A DNA stretch of 53,463 nucleotides from Gemmatimonadota bacterium (GTDB lineage Bacteria > Gemmatimonadota > Gemmatimonadetes > Gemmatimonadales > GWC2-71-9), in NCBI GenBank assembly GCA_003222055.1, contig QHUT01000096.1, positions 1-53,463 on the forward strand, given 5' to 3'. The translations under genes and the position numbers were made by a program. Position 1 is the first letter of the stretch. Every line of letters starts with the position of its first letter. Positions 39,818 through 49,006 of the stretch are shown one piece after another. The notes beneath the pieces are model-generated. The model was not told the origin of the DNA, made no database searches, and worked only from the letters and a program-made list of their open reading frames with translations.

Positions 39818-40561
39818 TCAGCGCTCCAACGTCTCCCGGAAGAACTCCCGCACCGCCCGCCACGCGCTGTCCGCGACCTCGGGCCGCTCGCGCGTGCGCA
39901 GGAACCCGTGGCCGACGCCGGGATAAACCGTGTAGCGGTAGCTCTTGCGGTACGTCCGGATCGCCGCGTCCACGTCGGGCAGCCCCGCGTCGATCCGCGC
40001 ATCGTTCTCGGCGTAGACTCCCAGACCCCGGGCCCGAATGCGCGCGACGGCGAGCGCTTCCGGGCCGGGCCCGTAGCAGACGACGAAGCCGCGGAGCGAG
40101 GGGTTGTTGGTGGCGTAGCGGAAGCTCTGGCCGCCGCCCCAGCAGAATCCGATCACGCCGATGCGGTCGGGCCGCACCGCTTTCACGCCCCGGACGTACG
40201 CCACCGTGGCGTCGAGGTCCCGCGTGACCGTGTCCGGGTGGAGTCCCGCGATGAGCTTGCGGGCCGAGTCGGGAGATGGAGGCGTACCGCCCCGGCGCGA
40301 GAGGAGGTCGGGAGCGATCGCCACGAAACCGTCCTGGGCGAGCTGCTCGGTGGTCTGCCGGATGAAATCCGACATTCCGAAGATCTCGTGGATGACGACC
40401 ACGGCCGGGGCCCGTTCCCGGCGCTCGGGATAGGCCAGATACGCCGTGATGGTGTCGCGGCCGCTCGGCACCTTCACGTACTCCGCGTGAACGTCGCTGG
40501 AAGAGCGAACCGGCGGAACCGCGGACAGCAGCATGACCGCCGCCAGAGTCTTCAGATTCAT
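39818..40561 (-). CDS. Exported dienelactone hydrolase-family protein
   Basis: 247 residues: signal peptide (MNLKTLAAVMLLSAVPPVRS), then a small a/b-hydrolase. Catalytic Cys140 in IGFCWGGGQS, Asp187 in YAENDARI and His218 in GVGHGFL make the Cys-Asp-His triad of dienelactone hydrolases; VVVIHEIFGMSDFIR is also typical. Substrate uncertain, likely an ester or lactone in the periplasm. ATG overlaps the E1 alpha stop (ATGA). Confidence 0.9.
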   Translation of the reverse strand: MNLKTLAAVMLLSAVPPVRSSSDVHAEYVKVPSGRDTITAYLAYPERRERAPAVVVIHEIFGMSDFIRQTTEQLAQDGFVAIAPDLLSRRGGTPPSPDSARKLIAGLHPDTVTRDLDATVAYVRGVKAVRPDRIGVIGFCWGGGQSFRYATNNPSLRGFVVCYGPGPEALAVARIRARGLGVYAENDARIDAGLPDVDAAIRTYRKSYRYTVYPGVGHGFLRTRERPEVADSAWRAVREFFRETLER

Positions 40562-41616
40562 AGGCCTCCCCTCGGTTGCACGACGCCGTTGCCCGCGTAC
40601 ACCCCTGCCAGCGCCGACGAGCCCGCCGGCATCCGGTCGCGGCTCCGCAGCGCTTCTTCGGCGGCCCGCTCCACCTCCGCCGTGATGTTCGCCTCGATGT
40701 CCGCGAGTCGCTGCGGGGCGACGTCCCGCTCCTTGAGGTATTCCTCGTAGAGCCCGATCGGATCCCGCCTGCCCCAGCTCTTGAAGAGCTCATCCGGCAG
40801 CGTTTCGCGTGCCTCGCGCTCGTCGTGGGTGGCGTGCCCGCCCATCCGGAACGTCTCCGCCACCAGCAGCGCCGGCCCCTCGCCCCGGCGACAGCGCTCG
40901 GCCGCGAGCCGGGTCGCCGCGTAGGCGTCGAGCACGTTGTTGCCGTCGAACTCCGCTCCGTGGATGCCGTAGCTCGCCGCCCACTCGTGAAACTGGCCCG
41001 GCAGGTGATGCCGGTCGAGCCGGGTCCCCAGGGCGACCTGGTTGTTCTGGAGGACGAAGATGGCGGGGAGCCGGCGGACGGCGGCGAAGTTGGTGCCCTC
41101 GTGGGCGGCCGCGGTGTTGGCGGCGCCGTCGCCCACCCACGTGAGGGCCACGCGGGGCTCGTGCCTCATGCGGAAGGTGAGCGCGACACCGCTGATGACC
41201 GGCACCATGTCGCCGACGTGCGAGATCGGCTGCAGCACGCCACGGTCCCATGCGCCGACGTGCAGGTCGCGGCCGCGGGAGGGCGAGTCGTCGCTGCCGA
41301 GATAGCCGCGCAACATGTCGGCGACCGGGATCCCCAGCTCGCAGCACGCGGCCGCGTTGCGGATCATCGGCGCCACCACGTCCCGCCCGCGCTCCAGCGC
41401 GTGCACGGGCCCGACGGTGACGGCCTCCTCGCCCGTGCCCAGCCACGCCTTGGAGATCACCCCGGTCCGCACCCAGCGCTTGAGCTGGATGTCGTGCAGC
41501 CGGGCGCGCAGCAATCCCGCGTACAGGTCGAGGGCGGCTTCGGGCGCGAGTCGCGCGACGACGGCGGCGCGCTCGGGGTCCCGCTCGAGCGTCTCCCGGA
41601 AGCCGCGCACCAGCAC
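40558..41616 (-). CDS. Thiamine-diphosphate-dependent 2-oxoacid dehydrogenase E1 alpha subunit (orphan)
   Basis: Decarboxylating E1 alpha of pyruvate or branched-chain 2-oxoacid dehydrogenase type, 352 residues from GTG 41616. ThDP/Mg motif GDGAANTAAAHEGTNFA, LQNNQVALGTRL and the HATHDEREARE loop are clear. Homology seems to begin further upstream at IKRFPAFDPPEYVEW, but no ATG, GTG or TTG exists there; an AUA at 41673 overlaps the kinase stop and has AAGGAG 8 bases before it. No E1 beta, E2 or E3 gene is near, so its partner subunit must be elsewhere. It directly follows a Ser/Thr kinase gene. Confidence 0.87.
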   Translation of the reverse strand: MLVRGFRETLERDPERAAVVARLAPEAALDLYAGLLRARLHDIQLKRWVRTGVISKAWLGTGEEAVTVGPVHALERGRDVVAPMIRNAAACCELGIPVADMLRGYLGSDDSPSRGRDLHVGAWDRGVLQPISHVGDMVPVISGVALTFRMRHEPRVALTWVGDGAANTAAAHEGTNFAAVRRLPAIFVLQNNQVALGTRLDRHHLPGQFHEWAASYGIHGAEFDGNNVLDAYAATRLAAERCRRGEGPALLVAETFRMGGHATHDEREARETLPDELFKSWGRRDPIGLYEEYLKERDVAPQRLADIEANITAEVERAAEEALRSRDRMPAGSSALAGVYAGNGVVQPRGGL

Positions 41617-41669
41617 GGGGTCGGGTTGCCATTCGACGTACTCCGGTGGATCGAAGGCCGGGAAGCGCT

Positions 41670-42734
41670 TTATTTCAGCTTCTCCTTGATCTTCGACAGG
41701 AAGCCGCCTTCGTGGAAGGTGGACAGGGCGTCGGCGAACTCGAGCGCGGTGGTGTAGCGCGCCTCGGGGTTCGACTCCAGGGCGCGCCCCAGCGTCCGTT
41801 CGAGACCCTCGGGGAGGTCGGGCCGCAGCTGCCGCAGCTTCAGCGGGTGACCGCGCAGCCGCGCGATCATCATCTCCTGCGCGTTGCGGCCGTGGAACGG
41901 GAGCTTTCCGGTGAACATCTCGAACGCGACGATCCCGAGCGCATAGATGTCGGAGCGCGCGTCGAGCTGTTTGCCGCGAATCTGCTCCGGGCTCATGAAC
42001 TCCGGCGTGCCGAGGATGATGCCCGTCGCGGTGAGCTTCGCGATCGCGGGGTCGGCGCGGCGCTCCTTGGCGAGCCCGAAATCCATGACGACCGCCCGAT
42101 CGCCCGCCGGCTCCCCGGTCACGAGCATGATGTTCTCGGGCTTCAAGTCCCGGTGCACGATCTGCAGCTCGTGCGCGTGGTGCAGACCGGCGCACACCTG
42201 CCGCAGCACCGCGATCCCGGCCGCGACGGCCATCGGACCGCCCTTCACTTCGCGATCCGAGAGCAGCTCGCCCTTGAGGAACGGCATCACCAGGTAGATC
42301 AGGCCGTCCTCGGACTCGCCCAGGCGCAGGATGCGGCACACGTTGGGATGGTCGAGCCGCATGGCGAGGCCCGCCTCGCGCCGCAGCCGCTCGACCGAGC
42401 TCTTGTCGGTGGCGAGCTTGGGGGAGAGCACCTTGATCGCGACGTCGTGTCCGCTCGCCACCTCGCGGGCCAGGTACACGTACGACATGCCGCCCTCGCC
42501 CAGCTTCTTCTGGACCTGGTAGCGCGAGTCCAGGACCTGCCCCGAGAGCGAGGCGGCGCGGTCGAGCCCCGGCTTGGGTTTGGTCGGTGTGCGCACGGCG
42601 GTGCCGCTGCCGGCCGGCGGGGTGGGCGTCGCACCTTTCGACTGCACTTCCACGAGCATGTTGCCGTCGCGGGCGCAGAAGCGCGCGGCATCGGTGTACG
42701 CCGCGCCGCACTTGGGGCAACGTCGCTCGCTCAT
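41670..42734 (-). CDS. Zinc-ribbon Ser/Thr protein kinase (Hanks type)
   Basis: 354 residues, soluble. N-terminal zinc ribbon with Cys6, Cys9, Cys20 and Asp23 where the fourth Cys would be; a Pro/Thr-rich linker (about 33-60); kinase domain from about 70: GEGGMSYVY, Lys101 (VAIKVL), HRDLKPEN (Asp196), DFGLA (Asp218), GTPEFMSPEQ. The catalytic set is complete, so it should be active. No membrane helix or PASTA repeats. ATG overlaps the cyclase stop (ATGA). Confidence 0.94.
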   Translation of the reverse strand: MSERRCPKCGAAYTDAARFCARDGNMLVEVQSKGATPTPPAGSGTAVRTPTKPKPGLDRAASLSGQVLDSRYQVQKKLGEGGMSYVYLAREVASGHDVAIKVLSPKLATDKSSVERLRREAGLAMRLDHPNVCRILRLGESEDGLIYLVMPFLKGELLSDREVKGGPMAVAAGIAVLRQVCAGLHHAHELQIVHRDLKPENIMLVTGEPAGDRAVVMDFGLAKERRADPAIAKLTATGIILGTPEFMSPEQIRGKQLDARSDIYALGIVAFEMFTGKLPFHGRNAQEMMIARLRGHPLKLRQLRPDLPEGLERTLGRALESNPEARYTTALEFADALSTFHEGGFLSKIKEKLK

Positions 42735-44170
42735 TGACGCACCAGGTTGCGGCCTTCGTTCTTGGCGCGGTAGAGGGCCTGGTCGGCCAGGGCGACGAAG
42801 CTGTCGGCGCTGCTCACGCGATCGTCGGGGAACGACGCCAGCCCGATCGAGATCGTCAGGTTGAGGGGATCCTCTCCCGGCTCGGCGAAGTCGTGGTGCA
42901 TGACGCGGCGCCGCAGCCGCTCGGCGAAGATGGCGGCGCCGTGCAGCGCCGTCTCGGGCATGACGACCACGAATTCCTCCCCGCCGTACCGGGCGACCAG
43001 ATCGACCGAGCGCGCCTCGCGGCGCAGGATCTCGCCAACCTGGCGCAGGACGGAGTCGCCCGCAATGTGGCCCCGCGTGTCGTTCACGAGTTTGAAGCGG
43101 TCGATGTCGGCGAGCAGGATGGTGAGCGCGAGGTTGTAGCGGCGGGCTCGATCGAGCTCGGCCTCGAGCTCTTCCGAGAGGGCGCGCCGGTTCATGCATC
43201 CCGTGAGCGCGTCGGTGGCCGCCAGCTTCTCGAGCCGCTTCTTGTCCGACACCGCGGTCTCGAAATCGTACGCCTTCTCGATCGCCGCCACCGCCGTGCG
43301 GATCACCGTCTCGGCGAACCCGGCGTCGGCGCGGGTGAGCGGCGGGTCCTCGCCCGTGGTGCGCAGAAAGAAGACGCCGAGCTGCTGGTCCTTCATGGAG
43401 AAGGGGAGCGCCACGGCGGAGCGCGTCGGCACGGTGATGCCCTCGCGCTGCCAGCGCACGCGCTCTCCCTCGTACAGCGGATCGGACGAGACGTCCTCCA
43501 CCAGGACCGGGCGACTGCCCGTGAGCGCGCGTTGAATCTCGGGGTAGCGCGCCAGCTCGATCTCGAGGTTGCGGAGCATGGGGTTCTCGTACGCCGCCAC
43601 CACCACGCCCAGCTCGTCCCCCGGCTTGGCGAGCACCATGGAGCACTTGGAGATCTGCAGCACGCGAGCGACGCGCCGCACCAGGATATGATAGATCTCG
43701 TCGGGCTTGAGGGAGTCGGTCACCTCGTGCAGGATGTCGACAATGGCGGCGCGGCTCTGCGCCTCGTCGCGGGCCCGCGCCAGCTCCTGCGCCGAGCGGA
43801 TGTGCGCCTTCACGCGCGCCAACAGCTCGCGCACGCGGAATGGCTTGGAGATGAAATCGGCGGCGCCCAAGCCGAGCGCCTTCACCGTCGCCTCTTCGGG
43901 CGGCATCGACGAGAGCATCAGGACCGGGACGTCGCGAAACCGGTCGTCGGCCTTCATTTTCGCCAGCAGCTGCAGGCCGTCGACCTTCGGCATCATGATG
44001 TCGAGCAGCAGGAGATTGGGACGCTCCTCTTCCAGCTTGCCGATCAACCCCTCGCCACCCGGCGCGGTCACGACGTCGTACCCGTTCTCCTTCAGGATCC
44101 ACGTGAGGGTGCGGACCAGGGACTGGTCGTCGTCGGCGACGAGGATCTTCGCGGCGGCTTCGGGGCTCAC
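42731..44170 (-). CDS. Response regulator with GAF and diguanylate cyclase (REC-GAF-GGDEF)
   Basis: 479 residues. Receiver domain (1-125) with Asp57 (LLLLDIMMP) and Lys in SKPFR; GAF domain (about 150-305); GGDEF domain with active-site GGEEF (396-400) and inhibitory I-site R-S-V-D (387-390) exactly five residues before it. It should therefore make c-di-GMP with product feedback. A coiled helix (QELARARDEAQSRAAIVDIL) links REC to GAF. No cognate histidine kinase is adjacent. GTG start 44170 lies 6 bases after the threonine-dehydratase stop. Confidence 0.94.
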   Translation of the reverse strand: MSPEAAAKILVADDDQSLVRTLTWILKENGYDVVTAPGGEGLIGKLEEERPNLLLLDIMMPKVDGLQLLAKMKADDRFRDVPVLMLSSMPPEEATVKALGLGAADFISKPFRVRELLARVKAHIRSAQELARARDEAQSRAAIVDILHEVTDSLKPDEIYHILVRRVARVLQISKCSMVLAKPGDELGVVVAAYENPMLRNLEIELARYPEIQRALTGSRPVLVEDVSSDPLYEGERVRWQREGITVPTRSAVALPFSMKDQQLGVFFLRTTGEDPPLTRADAGFAETVIRTAVAAIEKAYDFETAVSDKKRLEKLAATDALTGCMNRRALSEELEAELDRARRYNLALTILLADIDRFKLVNDTRGHIAGDSVLRQVGEILRREARSVDLVARYGGEEFVVVMPETALHGAAIFAERLRRRVMHHDFAEPGEDPLNLTISIGLASFPDDRVSSADSFVALADQALYRAKNEGRNLVRQ

Positions 44171-44176
44171 GGGCCT

Positions 44177-45106
44177 TCAATCCTCTAGCAGCGAGGGGTC
44201 GACGTTGCCGCCGCTCACCACCAGCACGGTGGGCGGGACGGAGCCAACGGCACCGGAGCGGAGCGCGGCGGTCGTCGCGGCGCCCGACGGCTCCACCGCG
44301 AGGTGGCACTGCCGCCAGAGAAACTGCACCGCCTCCCGCAGCGTGTCATCCTCCACCAGCACCACCCCCGCCAGCCGGTCGCGCTGCGCGGTGAGGTGAG
44401 CGAAGGGAACGGCCCCGACGCTCAGCGTGATCAGCCCATCGGCGAGGCTCGCCGTGCGCTCGAGCCGCACCGGCCGGCCCGCCTCGAGCGAGCGCGTGAG
44501 TTTGGGTGCGCCCGTGGGCTCCACCCCCCACACGCGCGCCTGGCTTCCCGCCGCCGCGAGGCCCGTCACCACGCCCGCGATGAGCCCGCCGCCGCCTACC
44601 GGCACCACCACCGTCCGCACGTCGGGCAGCTGCTCGGCGATCTCCAAGCCCACGGTTGCCTGCCCCGCGACGATGTCCGCGTGGTCGAACGGCGGCACGA
44701 TCGCGAGCCCCTGGTCGGCCGCGATAGCCTCGGCCCGCTGCTGGCGGTCCTCCGACGTACGGCCGGCAAACACCACCTCCCCGCCCCAGCGCTTGACCCC
44801 CGCCACCTTGACGGCGGGCGCGGTCTCGGGCATCACGACCACCGCGTCCACGCCCACGAGCTGCGCCGCGTACGCGACGGCCTGACCGTGATTGCCGCTC
44901 GAGTAGGTGATGACCCCGTTGCGGCGTGCGGCTTGCGGCAGGCGCCTGATCGCATTGTACGCGCCCCGCAGCTTGAACGCCCCCACGGGCTGCAGGCTCT
45001 CGAGCTTGAGGTAGGCGTTCAAGGGCTCGACGAAGCGCAGCGGCGTACGCACCGCCACGCCGGCGAGTCCCGCGGCCGCCTCGCGGACCTCCTGGGCGGT
45101 GACCAC
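44177..45106 (-). CDS. Threonine/serine dehydratase-type PLP enzyme
   Basis: 309 residues, fold type II. Lys45 in GAFKLRGAYN binds PLP; SSGNHGQAVAYAA cradles the phosphate side; VPVGGGGLIAGV is the glycine loop. It lacks the C-terminal ACT-like regulatory domain of biosynthetic IlvA, so it is the catabolic, short type (threonine ammonia-lyase, or serine racemase/dehydratase). GTG 45106 begins 1 base after the gyrA stop. Confidence 0.9.
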   Translation of the reverse strand: MVTAQEVREAAAGLAGVAVRTPLRFVEPLNAYLKLESLQPVGAFKLRGAYNAIRRLPQAARRNGVITYSSGNHGQAVAYAAQLVGVDAVVVMPETAPAVKVAGVKRWGGEVVFAGRTSEDRQQRAEAIAADQGLAIVPPFDHADIVAGQATVGLEIAEQLPDVRTVVVPVGGGGLIAGVVTGLAAAGSQARVWGVEPTGAPKLTRSLEAGRPVRLERTASLADGLITLSVGAVPFAHLTAQRDRLAGVVLVEDDTLREAVQFLWRQCHLAVEPSGAATTAALRSGAVGSVPPTVLVVSGGNVDPSLLED

Positions 45107-45107
45107 G

Positions 45108-47654
45108 CTAGGACTTCTTTTTCTTCGTCTGCTTCGCCCTGGCCGGGGCGGCCGGCTTCTTGGCCTTGGCGGGCTTGCGCGGCGCGTCCTCGTCGTCCTC
45201 GCCGTCGCCGTTCTCCGCCTCGTCTTCCTTCACGACCCGGGCCACGTCCACCAACAGATCACCCGAGGTCAGGTTCATCACCTTCACGCCCTGCGTGTTG
45301 CGGCCCGAGATGCGGATCCCCTCGACCGGTACGCGGATCATGATGCCCTTCTTGGTGATCATCATCAGCTCGTCGTCTGGGAGCACCTCCTTGAGCGCGA
45401 CGATGTCGCCGGTCTTGTCCGCCCGCTTCAAGGTGATGATGCCCCGTCCGCCGCGATGCTGCACGCGGTATTCGTCGAGCTCGGAGCGCTTGCCCATCCC
45501 CTTTTCCGTGACGGCGAGCAGCGTCGACTTGCGTCGCACCACGACCATGTCGATCACGTGGTCTTTCTTGTCGAGCTCGATCCCTTTCACCCCCGTCGCT
45601 GTGCGCCCCATGTCGCGCACGTCCTTCTCGTGGAACCGGATGCTCATGCCGTGGCGTGTGGCGAGCACGATGTCGTTCCGGCCATCGGTGACCTGCACGT
45701 CGATCAGCTCGTCGCCTTTCTCGATGTTGATGGCCCGGATGCCCACCGAGCGCGGATTGCCGAACTCCGAGAGGACGGTCTTCTTCACGACGCCTTGCTT
45801 CGTGGCGAACAGCAGGAACTGATCCTCGGAGAACTCGCGCACCGGTACGAGCGCGGCGAGGCGCTCGTCGGGCTTCATGGCGACGCACGAGATGATCGGC
45901 TTCCCGCGGGCGGCGCGCGCCGCCTGGGGAATCTCGTGGACCTTGAGCCAGTAGCACTGCCCCTGTTGCGTGAAGAACATGACGTAGTCGTGGGTCGAGG
46001 CGATGAACAGGTGCTCGACCCAGTCGTCTTCCTTGGTATGGGCGGAGATGACGCCCTTGCCGCCGCGGCGCTGGCGGCGGTACGCGGACACAGGGAGCCG
46101 CTTGATGTAGCCGGCATGGGACACGGTGATGACCATGTCCTCTTCGGCGATCAGGTCCTCGATTGAGAACTCGCCCTGGTCGGCGACGATCTCGGTGCGG
46201 CGCTCGTCCCCGAAGCCGTGCGCCAGCTCCGAGAGCTCCTCCTTGAGGATCTTCAGGCGCCGCGGCTTGGAGCCGAGGATCTCCTTGCATTCCTTGATGA
46301 ACTTGCGCACTTCCTTCAGCTCCTCCTCGAGCTTGGTGATCTCGAGGGCGGTGAGCCGGGCGAGCCGCATGTTGAGGATTTCCGCCGCCTGCTTCTCGGA
46401 CAACTTGAACCGCTTGCGCAGGGCCGCGTCGGCCGTGGGCACGTCCTTCGCCTTGCGAATGATCCTCACCACCTCGTCGATGTGGTCGACGGCGATCTTC
46501 AGACCTTCGAGAATGTGCTCGCGGTCCTGGGCCCGCCTGAGCTCGAACTCGGTGCGGCGCGTGATGACGGTGTGGCGGTGCTCGATGAAGTGCTCGAGCA
46601 GCTCCTTCAGGGTCATCTCCTTGGGCGCGCCGTCGACCAGCGCCAGCATGATCGCGCCGAAGGTCGTCTGCATCTGGGTGTGCTTGTAGAGCTGGTTCAG
46701 CACCACCGCGGGGACGGCGTCGCGCTTCAGATCGATGACGATCCGCATCCCCTCGCGGTCGGAGTAGTCCTGGATGTCCGCGATCCCGTCGAGCTTCTTG
46801 TCGTTGGCGAGCTGGGCGATCTGCGCGATGAGGTTCGCCTTGTTCACCTGATAGGGGATCTCGCTCACGACGATCTGCTGCTTACCCGTGGATTCTTTCT
46901 CTTCCACCACGGCGCGCGCCCGCAGCACGATCCGGCCGCGGCCCTTCTCGTAGCACTCCTTGATGCCTTCGCGACCGTACACGATCGCGCCGGTCGGGAA
47001 GTCCGGGCCCTTGATGAACTTCCTGAGATCCTTGATGGACGCGTCCGGGTGGTCCACCAGATGATTGATCGCTTCGACCGTCTCGGCGAGGTTGTGCGGC
47101 GGGATGTTCGTGGCCATCCCCACCGCGATGCCCGACGTGCCGTTCACGATCAGGTTGGGGAGCCGCGCCGGCAGCACCGTCGGCTCCTGCAGCCGGTCGT
47201 CGAAGTTGGGGACGAAATCGACGGTGTTCTTGTCGATGTCCTCGAGCATCGTCATCGCGATGCGCGTGAGGCGGGCTTCGGTGTAGCGGTACGCGGCGGG
47301 GGGGTCGCCGTCCACGGAGCCGAAGTTGCCCTGGCCGTCCACCAGCGGGTAGCGCAGCGAGAAGTCCTGCACCATGCGCACCAGCGAGTCGTAGACCGCC
47401 ACGTCGCCGTGGGGGTGGTACTTGCCGAGCACATCGCCGACCACCGTAGCGCTCTTCTTGTAGGGGCGGCCGGGGACGAGCCCCAGCTCGTTCATCGCGT
47501 ACAGGATGCGGCGGTGCACGGGCTTGAGCCCGTCGCGCACGTCGGGCAGCGCGCGCTGCACGATCACGCTCATCGAGTAGTCGAGGAACGACTCCCGCAT
47601 CTCGTCTTCGATGAGACGCGGCAGGATGCGTTCGCGGGCGTTGGGTGCGGTCAT
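45108..47654 (-). CDS. gyrA: DNA gyrase subunit A
   Basis: 848 residues. Breakage-reunion domain with catalytic Tyr124 ([10 protein letters not shown]) and the quinolone-determining region [15 protein letters not shown]: Val85 stands where E. coli has Ser83, while Asp89 matches Asp87. The C-terminal b-pinwheel contains the GyrA box QRRGGKG (528-534), which separates gyrase from topoisomerase IV ParC. The Lys/Ala/Pro-rich tail follows an acidic stretch ([15 protein letters not shown]). First gene of a six-gene minus-strand chain. No gyrB or recF in the window. The ATG lacks a clear Shine-Dalgarno. Confidence 0.97.
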   Translation of the reverse strand: MTAPNARERILPRLIEDEMRESFLDYSMSVIVQRALPDVRDGLKPVHRRILYAMNELGLVPGRPYKKSATVVGDVLGKYHPHGDVAVYDSLVRMVQDFSLRYPLVDGQGNFGSVDGDPPAAYRYTEARLTRIAMTMLEDIDKNTVDFVPNFDDRLQEPTVLPARLPNLIVNGTSGIAVGMATNIPPHNLAETVEAINHLVDHPDASIKDLRKFIKGPDFPTGAIVYGREGIKECYEKGRGRIVLRARAVVEEKESTGKQQIVVSEIPYQVNKANLIAQIAQLANDKKLDGIADIQDYSDREGMRIVIDLKRDAVPAVVLNQLYKHTQMQTTFGAIMLALVDGAPKEMTLKELLEHFIEHRHTVITRRTEFELRRAQDREHILEGLKIAVDHIDEVVRIIRKAKDVPTADAALRKRFKLSEKQAAEILNMRLARLTALEITKLEEELKEVRKFIKECKEILGSKPRRLKILKEELSELAHGFGDERRTEIVADQGEFSIEDLIAEEDMVITVSHAGYIKRLPVSAYRRQRRGGKGVISAHTKEDDWVEHLFIASTHDYVMFFTQQGQCYWLKVHEIPQAARAARGKPIISCVAMKPDERLAALVPVREFSEDQFLLFATKQGVVKKTVLSEFGNPRSVGIRAINIEKGDELIDVQVTDGRNDIVLATRHGMSIRFHEKDVRDMGRTATGVKGIELDKKDHVIDMVVVRRKSTLLAVTEKGMGKRSELDEYRVQHRGGRGIITLKRADKTGDIVALKEVLPDDELMMITKKGIMIRVPVEGIRISGRNTQGVKVMNLTSGDLLVDVARVVKEDEAENGDGEDDEDAPRKPAKAKKPAAPARAKQTKKKKS

Positions 47655-47709
47655 GAAAGCAGGTGTCAGGCCTTAGGGGTCAGGGGTTGAAAAGGGCCTA
47701 AGTTGCCAA

Positions 47710-47738
47710 AAAATAATCACTTAGCCAGAGAAAGGCAA
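47710..47738 (-). promoter_or_regulatory. Putative gyrA promoter
   Basis: Minus strand -35 TTGCCT (47733-47738), 17-bp spacer, -10 TATTTT (47710-47715) in an AT-rich island, 55 bases before the gyrA ATG. The -10 is the same hexamer as that proposed for argC. Confidence 0.55.
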
Positions 47739-47931
47739 CGCGAATGCGGACCCAACCGGCGCCCTGTAGGGCACGTACACGCGCGATTGACGATCGGTTG
47801 ACCGAGCCTCGCTACGATAGGGCTGCGCTGAAGCCTGGGCTCGGCAGACGCTGTGCCGAAGGACAATGAGCGAAGCGGACCGGCAGGGAGCGGATGTCCT
47901 TCTGGACAGTGCCTCGCCGGGCCCACGCGCT
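47739..47931. other. Intergenic stretch between gyrA promoter and dehydrogenase gene
   Basis: No convincing gene on either strand. Two small dyads are visible, GCCCT/AGGGC (47761-47772) and TCGGT/ACCGA (47794-47805), which may belong to the end of the dehydrogenase transcript or to gyrA control. Confidence 0.5.
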
Positions 47932-48990
47932 TCAGGGATTGATTTCCACCACGATCTTCCCCAGCTGCTCCCCCCGCTCCAACCGCTCGAACGCGCCACG
48001 CGCCTCCGTGAACGGGAACACCCGGTCCACGATCGGTCGCAGCTGGCCCGCGCCCAACAGGCGCACGATCTCGCGGTACTCCGCGTCGTTCCCCATGGTC
48101 GAGCCCAGGAGGCTCCACTGGTGCCAGAACAGCCGGCGCAGGTCGAGCGAGACCTGGGGCCCGGTCGTGGACCCACACGTCACGAGTCGCCCGCCGCGGC
48201 CCAGTGATCTCAACGACTCGTCCCACGTCGCCTCGCCCACGTTCTCGATCACGACGTCGGCGCCGCGTTTCTCGGTGAGGGCGCGAATCTCCTGAGAGAT
48301 CTTTTGCGTGGTGTGATTGAGCGTCGCGTCCGCACCGAGTTTCTCCGCCTCTTGCAACTTGGCGTCGCTGGAACTTGTAACGATCACTCTCGCCCCCTTG
48401 AGCTTGGCGATCCGCAACGCCGCGAGGGCCACGCCGCCGCCGATCCCCCAGATCAACAGCGTCTCGCCGGCGACGATCCGCGCCCGCGTCACGACCATGC
48501 GCCAGGCCGTGAGCGTCACGAGCGAGAACGCCGCCGCCTCGACCCAGGTGAGCGGTGTCGGAAGTGTCGGGATGGTGGCCACGTTCTGCTCGGGCACCAC
48601 CACGTATTGCGCCATTGTCCCGGAGAGGTGCTCGCCCAGAATCCCGTAGCTGCGACACAGCGAATGCTCACCGGCGCGGCAATACTCGCACGCGTAGTCG
48701 GGGATTCCCGGATTGATCATAACCCGGTCGCCCGGTCGCACTGACCGGACCTCGGACCCGACGGCGTCCACGACGCCCGCGCCATCGGCGCCCACGACGT
48801 GGGGGAAGCGGTACTCGTGCGGCAGTCCGTGCACCACGAAGAGGTCGAGGTGGTTGAGCGCCGACGCTCGCAGCGCCACACGCACGTGACGCGGGCCCAG
48901 GGAGGAGGAGCTCGGACCCGGCGGGTCGGGGACGTCGCTCTGTTGCAGCTGCTCGAGGTCGCCGGTGGCGCGGATCACCCAGGCGCGCAT
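47932..48990 (-). CDS. Zinc-type medium-chain dehydrogenase/reductase
   Basis: 352 residues, MDR superfamily. GroES-like N-terminal domain (ASALNHLDLFVVHGLP, VVGADGAGVVDAVGSEV, RVMINPGI) and NAD(P)-binding domain (LIWGIGGGVALAALRIAK). The structural-zinc lobe has Cys101, Cys104 and Cys112, but the first ligand position is Asp98, so zinc binding may be altered. Residue 46-type catalytic Cys is replaced by Asn, as in quinone-oxidoreductase- and enoyl-reductase-like members. Substrate unknown. The start is 16 bases past the end of the Big2/PD40 gene, so both may be on one transcript. Confidence 0.88.
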   Translation of the reverse strand: MRAWVIRATGDLEQLQQSDVPDPPGPSSSSLGPRHVRVALRASALNHLDLFVVHGLPHEYRFPHVVGADGAGVVDAVGSEVRSVRPGDRVMINPGIPDYACEYCRAGEHSLCRSYGILGEHLSGTMAQYVVVPEQNVATIPTLPTPLTWVEAAAFSLVTLTAWRMVVTRARIVAGETLLIWGIGGGVALAALRIAKLKGARVIVTSSSDAKLQEAEKLGADATLNHTTQKISQEIRALTEKRGADVVIENVGEATWDESLRSLGRGGRLVTCGSTTGPQVSLDLRRLFWHQWSLLGSTMGNDAEYREIVRLLGAGQLRPIVDRVFPFTEARGAFERLERGEQLGKIVVEINP

Positions 48991-49006
48991 GGCGTGGCCG
49001 CCCCCG

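Noticed and set aside
47717-48658. 313-residue minus-strand frame overlapping the dehydrogenase and the gyrA upstream gap
   Set aside because: Out-of-frame shadow of the dehydrogenase gene with no recognisable motif.
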